DNA of 64,000 nucleotides, taken from NCBI RefSeq assembly GCF_000230695.2, contig NC_020541.1, positions 1,860,001-1,924,000 on the forward strand, written 5' to 3'. The number at the start of each line of letters is the position of its first letter. Within the stretch, counting starts at the first letter, position 1. The translations under genes were made by a program, and so were the position numbers. Below the pieces are notes generated by a model. The model was not told the DNA's origin. It saw nothing but the letters and a program-made list of their open reading frames with translations, and ran no database searches. Below, piece by piece: positions 27,106 through 36,263 of the stretch. This DNA comes from Rhodanobacter denitrificans (GTDB lineage Bacteria; Pseudomonadota; Gammaproteobacteria; Xanthomonadales; Rhodanobacteraceae).

Positions 27106-27561
27106 ATGAATACGACGACACCGATGACCGCCACGATCTATCACAACCCGGACTGCGGAACCTCGCGCAATACGTTGGCCTTGATTCGCCACGCTGGCAT
27201 CGAGCCCACGGTGATCGAATATCTCAGAACGCCGCCCAGTCGTAAACAGCTAACCAAGCTTATCGACGAAGCCATGCTCAAGCCCCGTGAGGCGTTGCGT
27301 GAAAAGGGAACGCCCTTCGCCGAGCTGGGGTTGGACGAGGCCGGCATCACCGACGACGTCATCATCGACGCCATGTTGCAGCATCCGATCCTCATCAATC
27401 GCCCCTTTGTGGTGACACCACGTGGCACACGTCTGTGTCGTCCCTCCGAAGTCGTACTGAACATCCTTCCGCCAAACCTCCAACCGTTCACCAAGGAAGA
27501 TGGGGAAGTTGTCGTAGGCCGCGAGCCCTTGGCGATCTTCCCGGATGCTGACCCGCGTTGA
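27106..27561 (+). CDS. arsC: Arsenate reductase, glutaredoxin-dependent type
   Basis: The 151-residue ArsC of the E. coli plasmid R773 type has the catalytic cysteine in HNPDCGTSRNT near residue 18 and the substrate-binding region in INRPFVVTPRGTRLCRP. It uses glutathione and glutaredoxin. The ATG at 27106 lies two bases after arsH. This makes three arsenate reductases from two unrelated folds in one cluster. Confidence 0.93.
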   Translation: MNTTTPMTATIYHNPDCGTSRNTLALIRHAGIEPTVIEYLRTPPSRKQLTKLIDEAMLKPREALREKGTPFAELGLDEAGITDDVIIDAMLQHPILINRPFVVTPRGTRLCRPSEVVLNILPPNLQPFTKEDGEVVVGREPLAIFPDADPR

Positions 27562-27640
27562 TGTTTTTGCGTGAGTCGTCAAACCGTTCGGAGAGCAAAT
27601 GAAATTGTCTAACACCTACGAGGCTGGGTAACATGGCTAG

Positions 27641-28030
27641 ATGCCATGCGCCCGATCATCACTGCTGAGTCACCTGCGCCGCCATCGCGGCCTATGGGTG
27701 TTGGCTGTGGCTGTATTGCTGATCAAGCTGGTCAGCGGATCAATCTGCGTTGCCGATGGACCGCGGGCGCAATTCGTTTTGGCGACTGCTGCTGCTCCGG
27801 CCACCTTATTGGCGGATACCGCCGTCAGCACGGTATCGGCTGACGATGTGAACACCTGTCTTCTGGGTGAAGGTGCCGGTTGCCATTGTGCCTGTGCGCA
27901 CTCGGTGACGTTGCCGGCCACTGCGCCGATGTCCATCGCCAGAATGGAGCCGCGCTTCGCGCCGCTCACCATCCATTCGGGATTCACGCCGGCCATGACC
28001 GGCTCGCTGCTGCGCCCTCCCATCGCCTGA
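27641..28030 (+). CDS. Small exported protein preceding the czc-like operon
   Basis: The 129-residue protein has an N-terminal hydrophobic export segment (LWVLAVAVLLIKLVSGSICV). A Cys/His cluster in the middle (TCLLGEGAGCHCACAHS) and the tail GSLLRPPIA follow. It sits 72 bases before an RND operon. Its plan and end match the small protein at 50072 (ends LHRPPIA) and CopL. It is probably periplasmic and metal-binding. No family name is certain. Confidence 0.6.
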   Translation: MPCARSSLLSHLRRHRGLWVLAVAVLLIKLVSGSICVADGPRAQFVLATAAAPATLLADTAVSTVSADDVNTCLLGEGAGCHCACAHSVTLPATAPMSIARMEPRFAPLTIHSGFTPAMTGSLLRPPIA

Positions 28031-28102
28031 GAACAATCCCGTTCTGCGATGAAACCGCCTGTGCGGTTCCTCGCTTCGTGATCGTTTTGAGGAGATAGCT
28101 TC

Positions 28103-29407
28103 ATGTCTGTTTTACGTTCGGTGCCCTTTGGCGCCGTGTGTCTGCTGTACGCGGCAATACTCAGTGCCACCCCCGTAACCCATCCTTCCCCACCGGTAGT
28201 GGCCCCCGCGCCATCGTTGGCATCGTCCTCGCTGCAAGAGGCGATGCGCCGCATTTGGCAAGCCAGCCCCGAGGTGCAGGCGGCTCGTGCGGATCTCGAC
28301 GCCGCCCGGGCCCGTGCGCGTGCCGCCGCGCAACCGCTGTACAACCCCTCGCTGTCGCTCGATGCGGAGAACGCCGATGTCAATCGGCGCACGGCCGGCA
28401 TCAGTCTGCCACTGGATCTGTCCGGCAAGCGTCGCGCTCGCACCAGCCAGGGTGAGGCCGACCTGCTCGCCGCCGAGGCGAGCTACAACGTGCGGCGTCG
28501 TGACGTCGCCGCCCGCTGGTTGACGGCGTGGTCGACAGCGGTGCTCGCGGCTCGACAAAGTGAACTGGGTCGCCGTCGTCTCGCGTTGATGCAGCGCTTC
28601 GACGATTTGGCCGCCCAGCGACTCAAGGTCGGTGACATCAGCAGCCCCGAACGCGATCTGGCCGGTCTGGCACTCGGCGAGGCGCAGGTGCAACAAGCCA
28701 CGCTCGCCGGTAACGAAGCGGCAGCCCGTGCGGCATTGCTGGCCATCAGTGGCGATCAACCCATGGCCCTGCCACCACTGCCCAACGGGCTGTCACCAGC
28801 GACGGACAGTGTGATGCCATTGCCCGTCGACGAGTTGCCTGAACTGCGTCAGGCCCGCGCTCAGCAAGCAAGCGCCGAGGCGGGCGTGCAGGTCGCACGT
28901 CGCGCGCGCATTCCCGATCCGACACTCAGCCTGACCGGTGGCCAGGTGCGCAGTGGGCCACGCACCGATCAGGTGATCGGCGTGAGTGTGTCCATTCCGT
29001 TGCCGGTGCTCAACACCGGACGCGCCGAAGTGGATGCCGCCCGGGCGGAAGCCGACGCAGCCGCGGCCGGCGTGCGTTCGCGCCAGTTTGTATTGCGCGC
29101 GGGATTACAGGAAGCGCAAGCCCGTTACGCCGCTCTGCGCGGTGCGACTGAAGCGTTCCGCAGCGGCCGTGCCGCGGCGTTCGAGGATCGCACCACGCTA
29201 CTGGAAAAGCTCTGGCGTGCTGGTGAAATCAGCACCTCCGATTACCTCGTGCAACTCAAGCAAAGCCTGGATACCGCGTTGTCCGGCCAGGAACTGGAAA
29301 GCCAAACCTGGCAGACCTGGTTCGACTACCTCACCGCTGCGGGCCGTCTAACCGACTGGCTCGATGGCCGTACTCAGGACGGCCACAATCAGGACATGAC
29401 CCGATGA
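28103..29407 (+). CDS. czcC: Outer-membrane efflux channel, CzcC-like
   Basis: The 434-residue TolC-family channel has a signal-like start and paired coiled-coil repeats (LQEAMRRIWQASPEVQAARA; VSIPLPVLNTGRAEVDAARA). It is the outer duct of the following adaptor and pump. A GAGGAG site precedes the ATG, and the stop overlaps the adaptor start by ATGA. The czc naming follows gene order; the true substrate is not fixed by the sequence. Confidence 0.85.
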   Translation: MSVLRSVPFGAVCLLYAAILSATPVTHPSPPVVAPAPSLASSSLQEAMRRIWQASPEVQAARADLDAARARARAAAQPLYNPSLSLDAENADVNRRTAGISLPLDLSGKRRARTSQGEADLLAAEASYNVRRRDVAARWLTAWSTAVLAARQSELGRRRLALMQRFDDLAAQRLKVGDISSPERDLAGLALGEAQVQQATLAGNEAAARAALLAISGDQPMALPPLPNGLSPATDSVMPLPVDELPELRQARAQQASAEAGVQVARRARIPDPTLSLTGGQVRSGPRTDQVIGVSVSIPLPVLNTGRAEVDAARAEADAAAAGVRSRQFVLRAGLQEAQARYAALRGATEAFRSGRAAAFEDRTTLLEKLWRAGEISTSDYLVQLKQSLDTALSGQELESQTWQTWFDYLTAAGRLTDWLDGRTQDGHNQDMTR

Positions 29408-30501
29408 CTATTTCTCTTTTGAAACGCAGCCTGCTGGGATTGGCGCTGCTCGCTGCGCTGGCCGGCCCCGTCCTGGCACAGGAACCGGCGCCCGCCAATC
29501 CGCTCGCACTGGACGCCAAGGCGATCAAGGACGCCGGTATTGTCCTCGACAAGGCTGCTCCCCGTGCACTGACGGATGAACTCAAAGCCCCTGGTGAAGT
29601 GAAAGCCGACGCGTACTCCACCGTACTGGTGTCGCCGCGCGTGGAATCGCAGGTGCTCGCCCGCAAAGCCAAGCTGGGTGACGTCGTGAAGGCCGGCGAT
29701 GCGCTGGTCGTGCTCTCCAGCGTCGAGGTGGCCACCACGCAAGGTGCGTTGATCGTAGCCGAACAGGACTGGCAACGGATCGCGTCGCTCGGGCCCCAGG
29801 CGGTGTCGGCCCGGCGCTACAACGAGGCGAAAGTGCAACGCGACCAGGCACGCGCCAAGTTGCGCGCCTACGGCTTGTCCGACGGTCAGATCGGTGGGTT
29901 GCTGCGCAAGGGATCGGCCGGTGCGGATGGCAGCTTCGAGCTGCTTGCGCCCGCCGCCGGTCGCGTCACCACCGATGAATTTTTGGTCGGTGAGCGGGTG
30001 GAACCCGGCCGCACCTTGTTCACCCTGGTCAAGGAAGATTCGGTCTGGGTCGTCGCGCAGATGGCACCGGCCGATGCCGAACGGGTCAAGCCCGATGCCG
30101 ATGCCCGCATCCTCGTGCATGACACCGAGATACCCGGCAAGGTCGTCCAGCGCTCGCATCAGACCGATGAGCGCACCCGCACGGTGCCGGTGCGCATCGA
30201 AGTCGACAACCGCAAGGATCTGTTGCACCCGGGTGAGCTGGTCGAAGCGCGCATCGCCGCCGGTAGCGCCGTGCAGAAGCTCGCGGTGCCGGCTGAAGCA
30301 ATCGTATTGCTGCAGAACCAGCCGACCGTGTTCCTCGCCAAAGGCAATGGCCCGTTCGAGCCGGCATCAGTCATGGTTGGCGATACGCGTGATGGCTGGA
30401 CGGTGATCACGCAGGGCCTGAAATCCGGCGACACCTACGTGCGCAAGGGCGCGTTCGCCTTAAAGGCCCGCTTGCTGCGCTCGCAGCTGGGAGAAGAATG
30501 A
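29404..30501 (+). CDS. czcB: RND periplasmic adaptor, CzcB-like
   Basis: The 365-residue membrane-fusion protein has a signal peptide (LALLAALAGPVLAQE) and the halves of a lipoyl domain (ESQVLARKAKLGDVVKAGD; AGRVTTDEFLVGERVEPG). The beta-barrel region (FTLVKEDSVWVVAQMAPAD) and a C-terminal membrane-proximal domain follow. No N-terminal metal-binding domain is present, unlike the CusB at 13848. Both ends overlap neighbouring genes, so it is part of a tight operon. Confidence 0.88.
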   Translation: MTISLLKRSLLGLALLAALAGPVLAQEPAPANPLALDAKAIKDAGIVLDKAAPRALTDELKAPGEVKADAYSTVLVSPRVESQVLARKAKLGDVVKAGDALVVLSSVEVATTQGALIVAEQDWQRIASLGPQAVSARRYNEAKVQRDQARAKLRAYGLSDGQIGGLLRKGSAGADGSFELLAPAAGRVTTDEFLVGERVEPGRTLFTLVKEDSVWVVAQMAPADAERVKPDADARILVHDTEIPGKVVQRSHQTDERTRTVPVRIEVDNRKDLLHPGELVEARIAAGSAVQKLAVPAEAIVLLQNQPTVFLAKGNGPFEPASVMVGDTRDGWTVITQGLKSGDTYVRKGAFALKARLLRSQLGEE

Positions 30502-33500
30502 TGCTGGAACGTCTGGTTGAATTCTCTCTGCGCTACAAGGTGCTGGTACTGATCATCTTCGTGGTGATCGGTTTTCTCGGCTTTCAGGCCGTGCGTCAGC
30601 TACCCATCGATGCCTTCCCGGACGTGACGCCGGTACAGGTCAACGTCTACACCGAAGCCTCGGGACTCGCAGCGGAGGATGTGGAGCAATTGCTCACCAC
30701 TCCGGTGGAGTCGGCACTCGCCGGCTTGCCCAAGGTGGAACAGATCCGCTCGGTGAGCCTGTTCGGCTTGTCGTATGTGTCGGTGTACTTCGACGACAGC
30801 ATGGACATCTACTTCGCCCGTCAGCTGGTCAACGAGCGGCTGCAACAGGTCGGCGATCGTTTGCCGGCGGGTTATGGCAAACCGGAAATGGGACCGAACA
30901 CCTCCGGTCTCGGCCAGGTGTTCTGGTACACGGTCGAACGCGCCGACGACACGCTGAGAGGCACCACAGCCGGTACGGCACCGAACGACATGGATCTGCG
31001 CACACTGCAGGACTGGACCATCCGTTTGATCCTGCGCACCGCGCCGGGCGTCGATGACGTCAGCTCATGGGGCGGGCAGGAAAAACAGTTCCAGGTGCGC
31101 ATCGATCCCATGAAATTGATCGCGCACAAACTCGGCTTCAAGAACGTGATTGAGGCGCTGCAGGCGAACAACGCGCAAGTCGGCGGCAACTTCGTCGACG
31201 TGGGGCGCGAGCAGTATCTCGTGCGCGGACTGGGCTTGATCCAGAACGCCAAGGATCTGGGCAACATCGTGCTCAAGACCGAAGACGGCACGCCGGTCTA
31301 CGTGCGGGACGTGGCCACCATTACCGAGGCCGGGGCACCGCGCACCGGGGCGGTGACGCGCGACGGCAAGGAAGTCGTGCTGGGCATGGCGCTGGCGCGT
31401 ATTGGTGAGAACGCCAAGAGCGTGGTCGATGCGGTCAAAGCCAAGCTCGATACGGTGAAGCAATCCTTGCCGCCGGGCGTGGTCGTGAAACCGGTGTACG
31501 AGCGTACCGAACTGGTCAACGCGGCGGTGGGTACTGCCGTGCGCGCGCTGGTGGAAGGTTCGATCCTGGTGGCGCTGGTGCTGTTCCTGTTCCTGGGCGA
31601 GTTCCGCAGCGCGTTGGTGGTGGTTGTGGCGTTGCCGTTGGCGATGCTGATCGCCTTCATCTGCATGAACCAGGTGGGGCTGTCGGCCAACTTGATGTCG
31701 CTGGCGGGGCTGGCTATCGGTATCGGCATGATGGTGGATGGCGCGGTGGTGATGGTGGAGAACGCCTATCGCATCATGGCCGAACGCAAGGCGCACGGCG
31801 GTCCGGTGGATCGTACCGCTGCCGTGTTGGCAGCCGCCCGCGAGGTGGCTAACCCGATGGCGTTCGCGATCCTGATCATCATCGTGGTGTTCCTGCCGCT
31901 GTTCAGCCTGCAGGGGCTGGAAGGCAAGATGTTCAAGCCGATGGCGTTCAACATCAGCTTCGCGATGGCCGGCTCGCTGATCCTCGCGCTGACGCTGATT
32001 CCGGTGCTGGCCGCATTGGTGTTGAAGCCCAAGGAAGAGAAAGACACCTGGCTGGTCGCGTTCCTGAAACGCCATTACGCCACGGTGCTCGCCTGGGCGC
32101 TGGCGCGGCGCAAGCTGGTGCTGGGCATCGCTGCCGGTGCCTTGATCGGCAGCCTGGCGTTGTTCCCGTTCCTGGGCAAGGAGTTCATGCCCAACCTGAA
32201 AGAGGGTGCCATCATGTGGCGCATCACGTCGATTCCGTCGGCCTCGCTGGATGAATCGATCAACATCTCCAGACAGGTGTCGGCGCTGATCAAGCAGAAG
32301 TTTCCGGAGGTGGACACTACCCTGGCGATGATTGGCCGCGCTGAAAAAGGCGAGACCGCCGACGTGAACTACATGGAGGTCTACACACCGCTCAAGCCCA
32401 AGGACCAATGGCGCAAGGGCGAGACGCTGGAAAGCATCGAGGAGGCAATGCAGAAGGAGTTGTCGGCCGCCTTGCCCACCGCCGTGGTGAGCTATACCCA
32501 GCCGATCCAGATGCGCATCGAGGAACTGATCTCCGGCGTGCGGGCCACGTTGGCGTTGAAGATTTACGGCGATGATCTGGGCGAGCTCGATCGTCTCAGC
32601 GGCCGCATCAAGAATGTGCTGGCCGGCGTGCCGGGCGTGGCCGATCTCGCGCTGGAGGCGAACATCGGCAAGCCGCAGATCCGCATCAAGGTGGATCGCG
32701 ATGCGCTGGCCCGTTACGGCCTCAACGCCGACGACGTGCTGACCGTGGTGAAGAACGGCATCGGCGGCGAACCCGTGACGACGCTGCTCGATGGCGTGAA
32801 GCGCTTCGACATCGCGGTACGGCTGGACGATGCCGACAAGGCGTCCCTGCCGGCGATCCAGCGCATACCGATCCGCACCGCCAGCGGTGCGCTGGTGCAG
32901 CTGTCGCAGGTGGCCGAGGTCAGTGATGCGGAAGGCTATTCGTTCATCCGTCGCGAGCAGTTGCAACGCTATGCGGTGATCCAGATGGACGTGCGCGGTC
33001 GTGACATCGACGGCTTCGTCAAGGATGCCAACGCGGCCATCGCGCAACAGGTGAGGCTGCCGACTGGCTATTACAGCGAGTGGGGCGGCGCGTTCGAGAA
33101 CCAGCAGCGGGCGTTGAAGCGGTTGTCGCTGATCGTGCCGGCGACGATCTTCTTCATCTTCGTCTTGCTCTACACCGCGTTCAACTCGGTAAAGCACGCC
33201 ACGCTGATCCTGGCCAACGTGCCGTTCGCCACTATTGGCGGCATCGTCGGGTTGGCGATCACCGGGCAATACCTGTCGGTGCCCTCGGCGATCGGCTTCA
33301 TCGCGGTGTTCGGCGTGGCGATGTTGAACGGCATCGTGCTGGTGAGTTTTTTGAACGAGCAACGTGAGAAAGGCTTGCCCGTGCGGGAGGCGGTGATCCG
33401 CGGCACCGCGCTGCGCATGCGGCCGGTGATGATGACCGCCAGCGTGGCGATCCTGGGCCTGGTGCCGATGCTGCTCTCCAGCGGCGTCGGTGCGGAAACC

Positions 33501-33635
33501 CAGCGTCCGCTCGCTACCGTGGTGGTCGGCGGCCTGATCACCTCGACGTTGCTGACGCTGGTACTGCTGCCGGTGCTCTACGACTGGATCGAAGAACGCG
33601 CCGCAAGGCGCCTGGCCAAGGAAAACACCCCATGA
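30498..33635 (+). CDS. czcA: Heavy-metal RND efflux pump, CzcA-like
   Basis: This 1045-residue HME-family pump has TM4 signature LAIGIGMMVDGAVVMVEN. It lacks the DFGIIVDG motif of the classical Zn/Co/Cd CzcA and lacks the CusA methionine triad (IMWRITSIPSASL in place of [10 protein letters not shown]). A divalent cation is therefore likely but which one is open. Twelve membrane segments and two periplasmic loops are present. Two adjacent ATGs (30498, 30501) are possible; the first overlaps the adaptor stop. A PII-like gene overlaps its end. Confidence 0.9.
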   Translation: MMLERLVEFSLRYKVLVLIIFVVIGFLGFQAVRQLPIDAFPDVTPVQVNVYTEASGLAAEDVEQLLTTPVESALAGLPKVEQIRSVSLFGLSYVSVYFDDSMDIYFARQLVNERLQQVGDRLPAGYGKPEMGPNTSGLGQVFWYTVERADDTLRGTTAGTAPNDMDLRTLQDWTIRLILRTAPGVDDVSSWGGQEKQFQVRIDPMKLIAHKLGFKNVIEALQANNAQVGGNFVDVGREQYLVRGLGLIQNAKDLGNIVLKTEDGTPVYVRDVATITEAGAPRTGAVTRDGKEVVLGMALARIGENAKSVVDAVKAKLDTVKQSLPPGVVVKPVYERTELVNAAVGTAVRALVEGSILVALVLFLFLGEFRSALVVVVALPLAMLIAFICMNQVGLSANLMSLAGLAIGIGMMVDGAVVMVENAYRIMAERKAHGGPVDRTAAVLAAAREVANPMAFAILIIIVVFLPLFSLQGLEGKMFKPMAFNISFAMAGSLILALTLIPVLAALVLKPKEEKDTWLVAFLKRHYATVLAWALARRKLVLGIAAGALIGSLALFPFLGKEFMPNLKEGAIMWRITSIPSASLDESINISRQVSALIKQKFPEVDTTLAMIGRAEKGETADVNYMEVYTPLKPKDQWRKGETLESIEEAMQKELSAALPTAVVSYTQPIQMRIEELISGVRATLALKIYGDDLGELDRLSGRIKNVLAGVPGVADLALEANIGKPQIRIKVDRDALARYGLNADDVLTVVKNGIGGEPVTTLLDGVKRFDIAVRLDDADKASLPAIQRIPIRTASGALVQLSQVAEVSDAEGYSFIRREQLQRYAVIQMDVRGRDIDGFVKDANAAIAQQVRLPTGYYSEWGGAFENQQRALKRLSLIVPATIFFIFVLLYTAFNSVKHATLILANVPFATIGGIVGLAITGQYLSVPSAIGFIAVFGVAMLNGIVLVSFLNEQREKGLPVREAVIRGTALRMRPVMMTASVAILGLVPMLLSSGVGAETQRPLATVVVGGLITSTLLTLVLLPVLYDWIEERAARRLAKENTP

Positions 33636-33955
33636 AAGAAGTGAAGGCATTCATCCACCGCGGTCGCGTGGTCGACGTCATCCACGCCTTGGAGGACGGT
33701 GGATTTCGTTACCTGTCCGTCAGCGACGTCAAAGGTCTGCTCACCGCGCTCAGCGCCCAGGAACAGATCTATTCAATGGAGCTGGGCGAACGGGTTACCC
33801 GGCAGATCAAGCTCGAAGTGTTCTGCGAGGACGATCAGGCTGATCGCGCGGTACAACTGATTCGCCTGCACGGACGCACCGGTCAGAGCGTGGCCGGTTG
33901 GGTCTATCAGAGCACGGTGGATCGGGCATGGCCCATCGACGGTGCCGTGGACTGA
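33632..33955 (+). CDS. PII-like small protein coupled to the RND pump
   Basis: The 107-residue protein has the alternating beta/alpha pattern of PII/CutA ferredoxin-like trimers (MKEVKAFIHRGRVVDVIHAL at the N-terminus; QIKLEVFCEDDQADRAVQLI in the second half). Its ATG overlaps the pump's stop, so the two are co-translated. PII-like proteins of this type in metal-efflux operons are thought to sense metal or nucleotide and tune the pump; this is family knowledge, not shown here. Compare the DUF3240 protein in the second RND operon at 45305. Confidence 0.75.
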   Translation: MKEVKAFIHRGRVVDVIHALEDGGFRYLSVSDVKGLLTALSAQEQIYSMELGERVTRQIKLEVFCEDDQADRAVQLIRLHGRTGQSVAGWVYQSTVDRAWPIDGAVD

Positions 33956-33959
33956 AGGC

Positions 33960-33984
33960 GATGGGCGGGTTACGCCCGCCCATC
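33960..33984 (+). terminator. Hairpin after the czc-like operon
   Basis: GATGGGCGGG and CCCGCCCATC form a perfect 10-base stem with a five-base loop, four bases after the last gene of the operon. The following bases (CTTCC) give only a weak U-tract, so it is a probable terminator or transcript stabiliser. Confidence 0.55.
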
Positions 33985-34049
33985 CTTCCGGGTGTCATTA
34001 CATAACGCTGCAGCGGTCGCGTAAGGTGACCGCCGCACGGGAGACTTCG

Positions 34050-35012
34050 ATGAGCACGTCAGAGCCACACAAACACGATCACGATCATCACCACGACCAC
34101 AGCCACGGCGTGGCACCGGATGCGAACAAGAAATACCTGACCATCGCGCTGCTGTTGCTGCTCGGTTTCATGGCGGTCGAGGTGGTGGTCGGCATGCTGG
34201 CCAAGTCGCTGGCCTTGATTTCCGACGCCGGCCACATGCTTACCGACGTCGGCTCGATCGGGCTCGCCCTGGTGGCGATGCGCCTGGCCAAACGACCGGC
34301 CAGCGGTAGCTACACGTTCGGGCTCAAGCGCGTGGAAATCCTGAGTGCGCAGGCGAACGGGCTGACGTTGTTGTTGCTGTCGGTGTGGTTCATCGTCGAG
34401 GCGATTCGTCGCCTGATCGATCCGCCGGTGGTGGAAGGCTTGCTGGTCACGGTAATTGCGGTGATCGGCATCGGTGTCAACCTGCTCGCCGTGTGGGCGA
34501 TGAGCAAGGCCAACCGACAGAGCCTCAACGTGGAAGGCAGCTTTCAGCACATCCTCACCGATCTGTATGCCTTTATTGCTACCGCGATTGCCGGTGGCAT
34601 CATTTGGTGGACCGGCTGGAATCGCGTGGATTCGATCGCCGCGCTGGTCGTGGCCGGATTGATGCTGAAAGCCGGCATCGGGCTGGTGCGCGAATCGGGA
34701 CGTATCTTTCTGGAGGCAGCACCGCGCGGCCTCGATCCAGTCACGATTGCCGAGGCGATCCGTGCTTTGCCCGCCGTGACCCGACTGGACGACCTGCACG
34801 TATGGGAAGTGACCTCGGGCATGCCGGCACTGTCGGGGCACATCTATGTGAACCACGACATCGACTGCCACGACGTGCGCCGGGCGGTCGAAGCGATGCT
34901 GCACGATCGTTTCAAGATCACGCACACGACATTGCAAACCGATCATGGAGCCACCGACGAATCGGCCAGCGCCGCAGGTTGCAGCTTTGCCTCAACTGGC
35001 GGGGCGCACTAA
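34050..35012 (+). CDS. czcD: Cation diffusion facilitator CzcD
   Basis: The 320-residue CDF exporter has a His-rich N-terminus (HKHDHDHHHDHSHG). The six-helix membrane core holds the zinc-site motif SDAGHMLTD in TM2 and an equivalent HILTD in TM5. A cytoplasmic C-terminal domain follows (LHVWEVTSGMPALSGHIYV). It exports Zn and related divalent cations to the periplasm, where the RND pump can take over. The start at 34050 is preferred because the upstream frame has no ribosome-binding site. Confidence 0.93.
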   Translation: MSTSEPHKHDHDHHHDHSHGVAPDANKKYLTIALLLLLGFMAVEVVVGMLAKSLALISDAGHMLTDVGSIGLALVAMRLAKRPASGSYTFGLKRVEILSAQANGLTLLLLSVWFIVEAIRRLIDPPVVEGLLVTVIAVIGIGVNLLAVWAMSKANRQSLNVEGSFQHILTDLYAFIATAIAGGIIWWTGWNRVDSIAALVVAGLMLKAGIGLVRESGRIFLEAAPRGLDPVTIAEAIRALPAVTRLDDLHVWEVTSGMPALSGHIYVNHDIDCHDVRRAVEAMLHDRFKITHTTLQTDHGATDESASAAGCSFASTGGAH

Positions 35013-35043
35013 GGGCGTCGCTGTGCTGGCGATGAACGGCACC

Positions 35044-35631
35044 TCACGTCGGTGACGATGAGGACACGATGGCAGGCGTCGTCGCAGGGCGGCGAAGCCA
35101 CCCCCAGCCAATCCACATAGCCAGAGCCCCCATCGCCAGAGCGCCGAGCATGTCGCCGGGATAATGCACTCCCAAGTAGATGCGTGCCCATGCCATGGGC
35201 AGGCCGAGCAGCGCAATCGCGAGGCTCCAGGCTCGGGTACGTCGATCCAGCAACAGCATGCCGGCGATGACCCACTGCGCGGTCAGATGATCACTGGGAA
35301 AACTGCCGGTCGCCGCATGAGATACCCACGCCTGACCGGCACCGGCCACGAAGGGGCGTGCGCGATCCCAAATCAAGCCAATGATCAGATTCGCGAGCAA
35401 TGTCGCTGCGGCGGCAACCGATGCTTTCAGGGCGGTAGAGCGCATCGACCACCGAGGAACCATCAGCATCGTCCCAAGAAAAGCGGCGGTCAGGATCAAT
35501 GGCCCATCGGCCAAGCCGCGCGCCACCTGCAGCATCGCGGACGATGGCGGTGTAGACGGATGGATGGCGTGGAACAGTCGCAGGTCAACGGCGTACGCCA
35601 AGGTGCCGAACCCCGAGATCGGCGATGTCAT
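35044..35631 (-). CDS. PAP2-family membrane phosphatase
   Basis: The 195-residue integral membrane phosphatase has the PAP2 signature motifs IWDRARPF (KxxxxxRP-type), GSFPSDH (the catalytic His motif) and RIYLGVHYPGDM. This family includes undecaprenyl diphosphatases and other lipid-phosphate phosphatases. The start at 35631 overlaps the stop of the upstream CDF gene by four bases, so the two are translated together. A link to metal efflux is not obvious. Longer frames to the left start out of phase with the neighbour and are ignored. Confidence 0.85.
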   Translation of the reverse strand: MTSPISGFGTLAYAVDLRLFHAIHPSTPPSSAMLQVARGLADGPLILTAAFLGTMLMVPRWSMRSTALKASVAAAATLLANLIIGLIWDRARPFVAGAGQAWVSHAATGSFPSDHLTAQWVIAGMLLLDRRTRAWSLAIALLGLPMAWARIYLGVHYPGDMLGALAMGALAMWIGWGWLRRPATTPAIVSSSSPT

Positions 35632-36251
35632 GGTTTGCCGATCGGTGCAAGGGCAGCGGCCCGTGCTTCCTTCGCTTCGCGCAGGATGCCGAACGCCTCC
35701 TTCAGCACATAGCAGGCGATGGCCGCACCGATGACCAGATCGGGGACCGCACTGTGTAGAAGCAGCACCAGCACACCGGAGACGATCACCGCCAGGTTGG
35801 CGATGACGTCGACTCGCGTGAACAGCCACGTGGCGCGCAGATGCACTTCGCCGTGACGGAACCGCTCCAACAACCGTAGCACGGTGGCATTCACGATCAA
35901 GGCGATGAAGGCAATACCCATCATCCAGCCACCCTCGGGATGACTGCCCGCGACGAGTCGCCACACTACGCCGGCGAGGACACCCGCGCCCAGGATCAGC
36001 AGCAACGTGCCACTCAGAGTGGCGGCCGATGCCTTGAAGCTTGCGGTGCGCTGCCAAGCGACGAGCGCGATGCCGTACGCACTCGCGTCGGCGAGCATGT
36101 CCAGCGAATCGGCGACCAGCCCCATCGATTGCGCGATCAGACCGGCGATCACACCGACCACAAACATCGTGGCGTTGAGAACCAGCGCGAAGCGCAGGAT
36201 GCGTCGCTCCGCTTCGTTGCTGCCTTCAGCATGGCAACCACATTCACTCAT
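35628..36251 (-). CDS. Short cation diffusion facilitator-type transporter
   Basis: The 207-residue protein has six transmembrane helices and CDF-type metal motifs in TM2 (ADSLDMLADASAYGIAL) and TM5 (TRVDVIANLAVIVSG). It lacks the cytoplasmic C-terminal domain of normal CDFs such as the CzcD at 34050 and starts with a Cys/His cluster (MSECGCHAEG). It lies between the FTR1 permease and the PAP2 gene on the same strand. It is likely a divalent cation exporter; the metal is unknown. Confidence 0.8.
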   Translation of the reverse strand: MSECGCHAEGSNEAERRILRFALVLNATMFVVGVIAGLIAQSMGLVADSLDMLADASAYGIALVAWQRTASFKASAATLSGTLLLILGAGVLAGVVWRLVAGSHPEGGWMMGIAFIALIVNATVLRLLERFRHGEVHLRATWLFTRVDVIANLAVIVSGVLVLLLHSAVPDLVIGAAIACYVLKEAFGILREAKEARAAALAPIGKP

Positions 36252-36263
36252 GTCCTATCGCCT

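Noticed and set aside
31065-33650. Open frame of 861 codons antisense to the czcA-like pump
   Set aside because: Same shadow effect: composition dominated by His/Arg/Gln, no recognisable motif, and a complete RND gene opposite.
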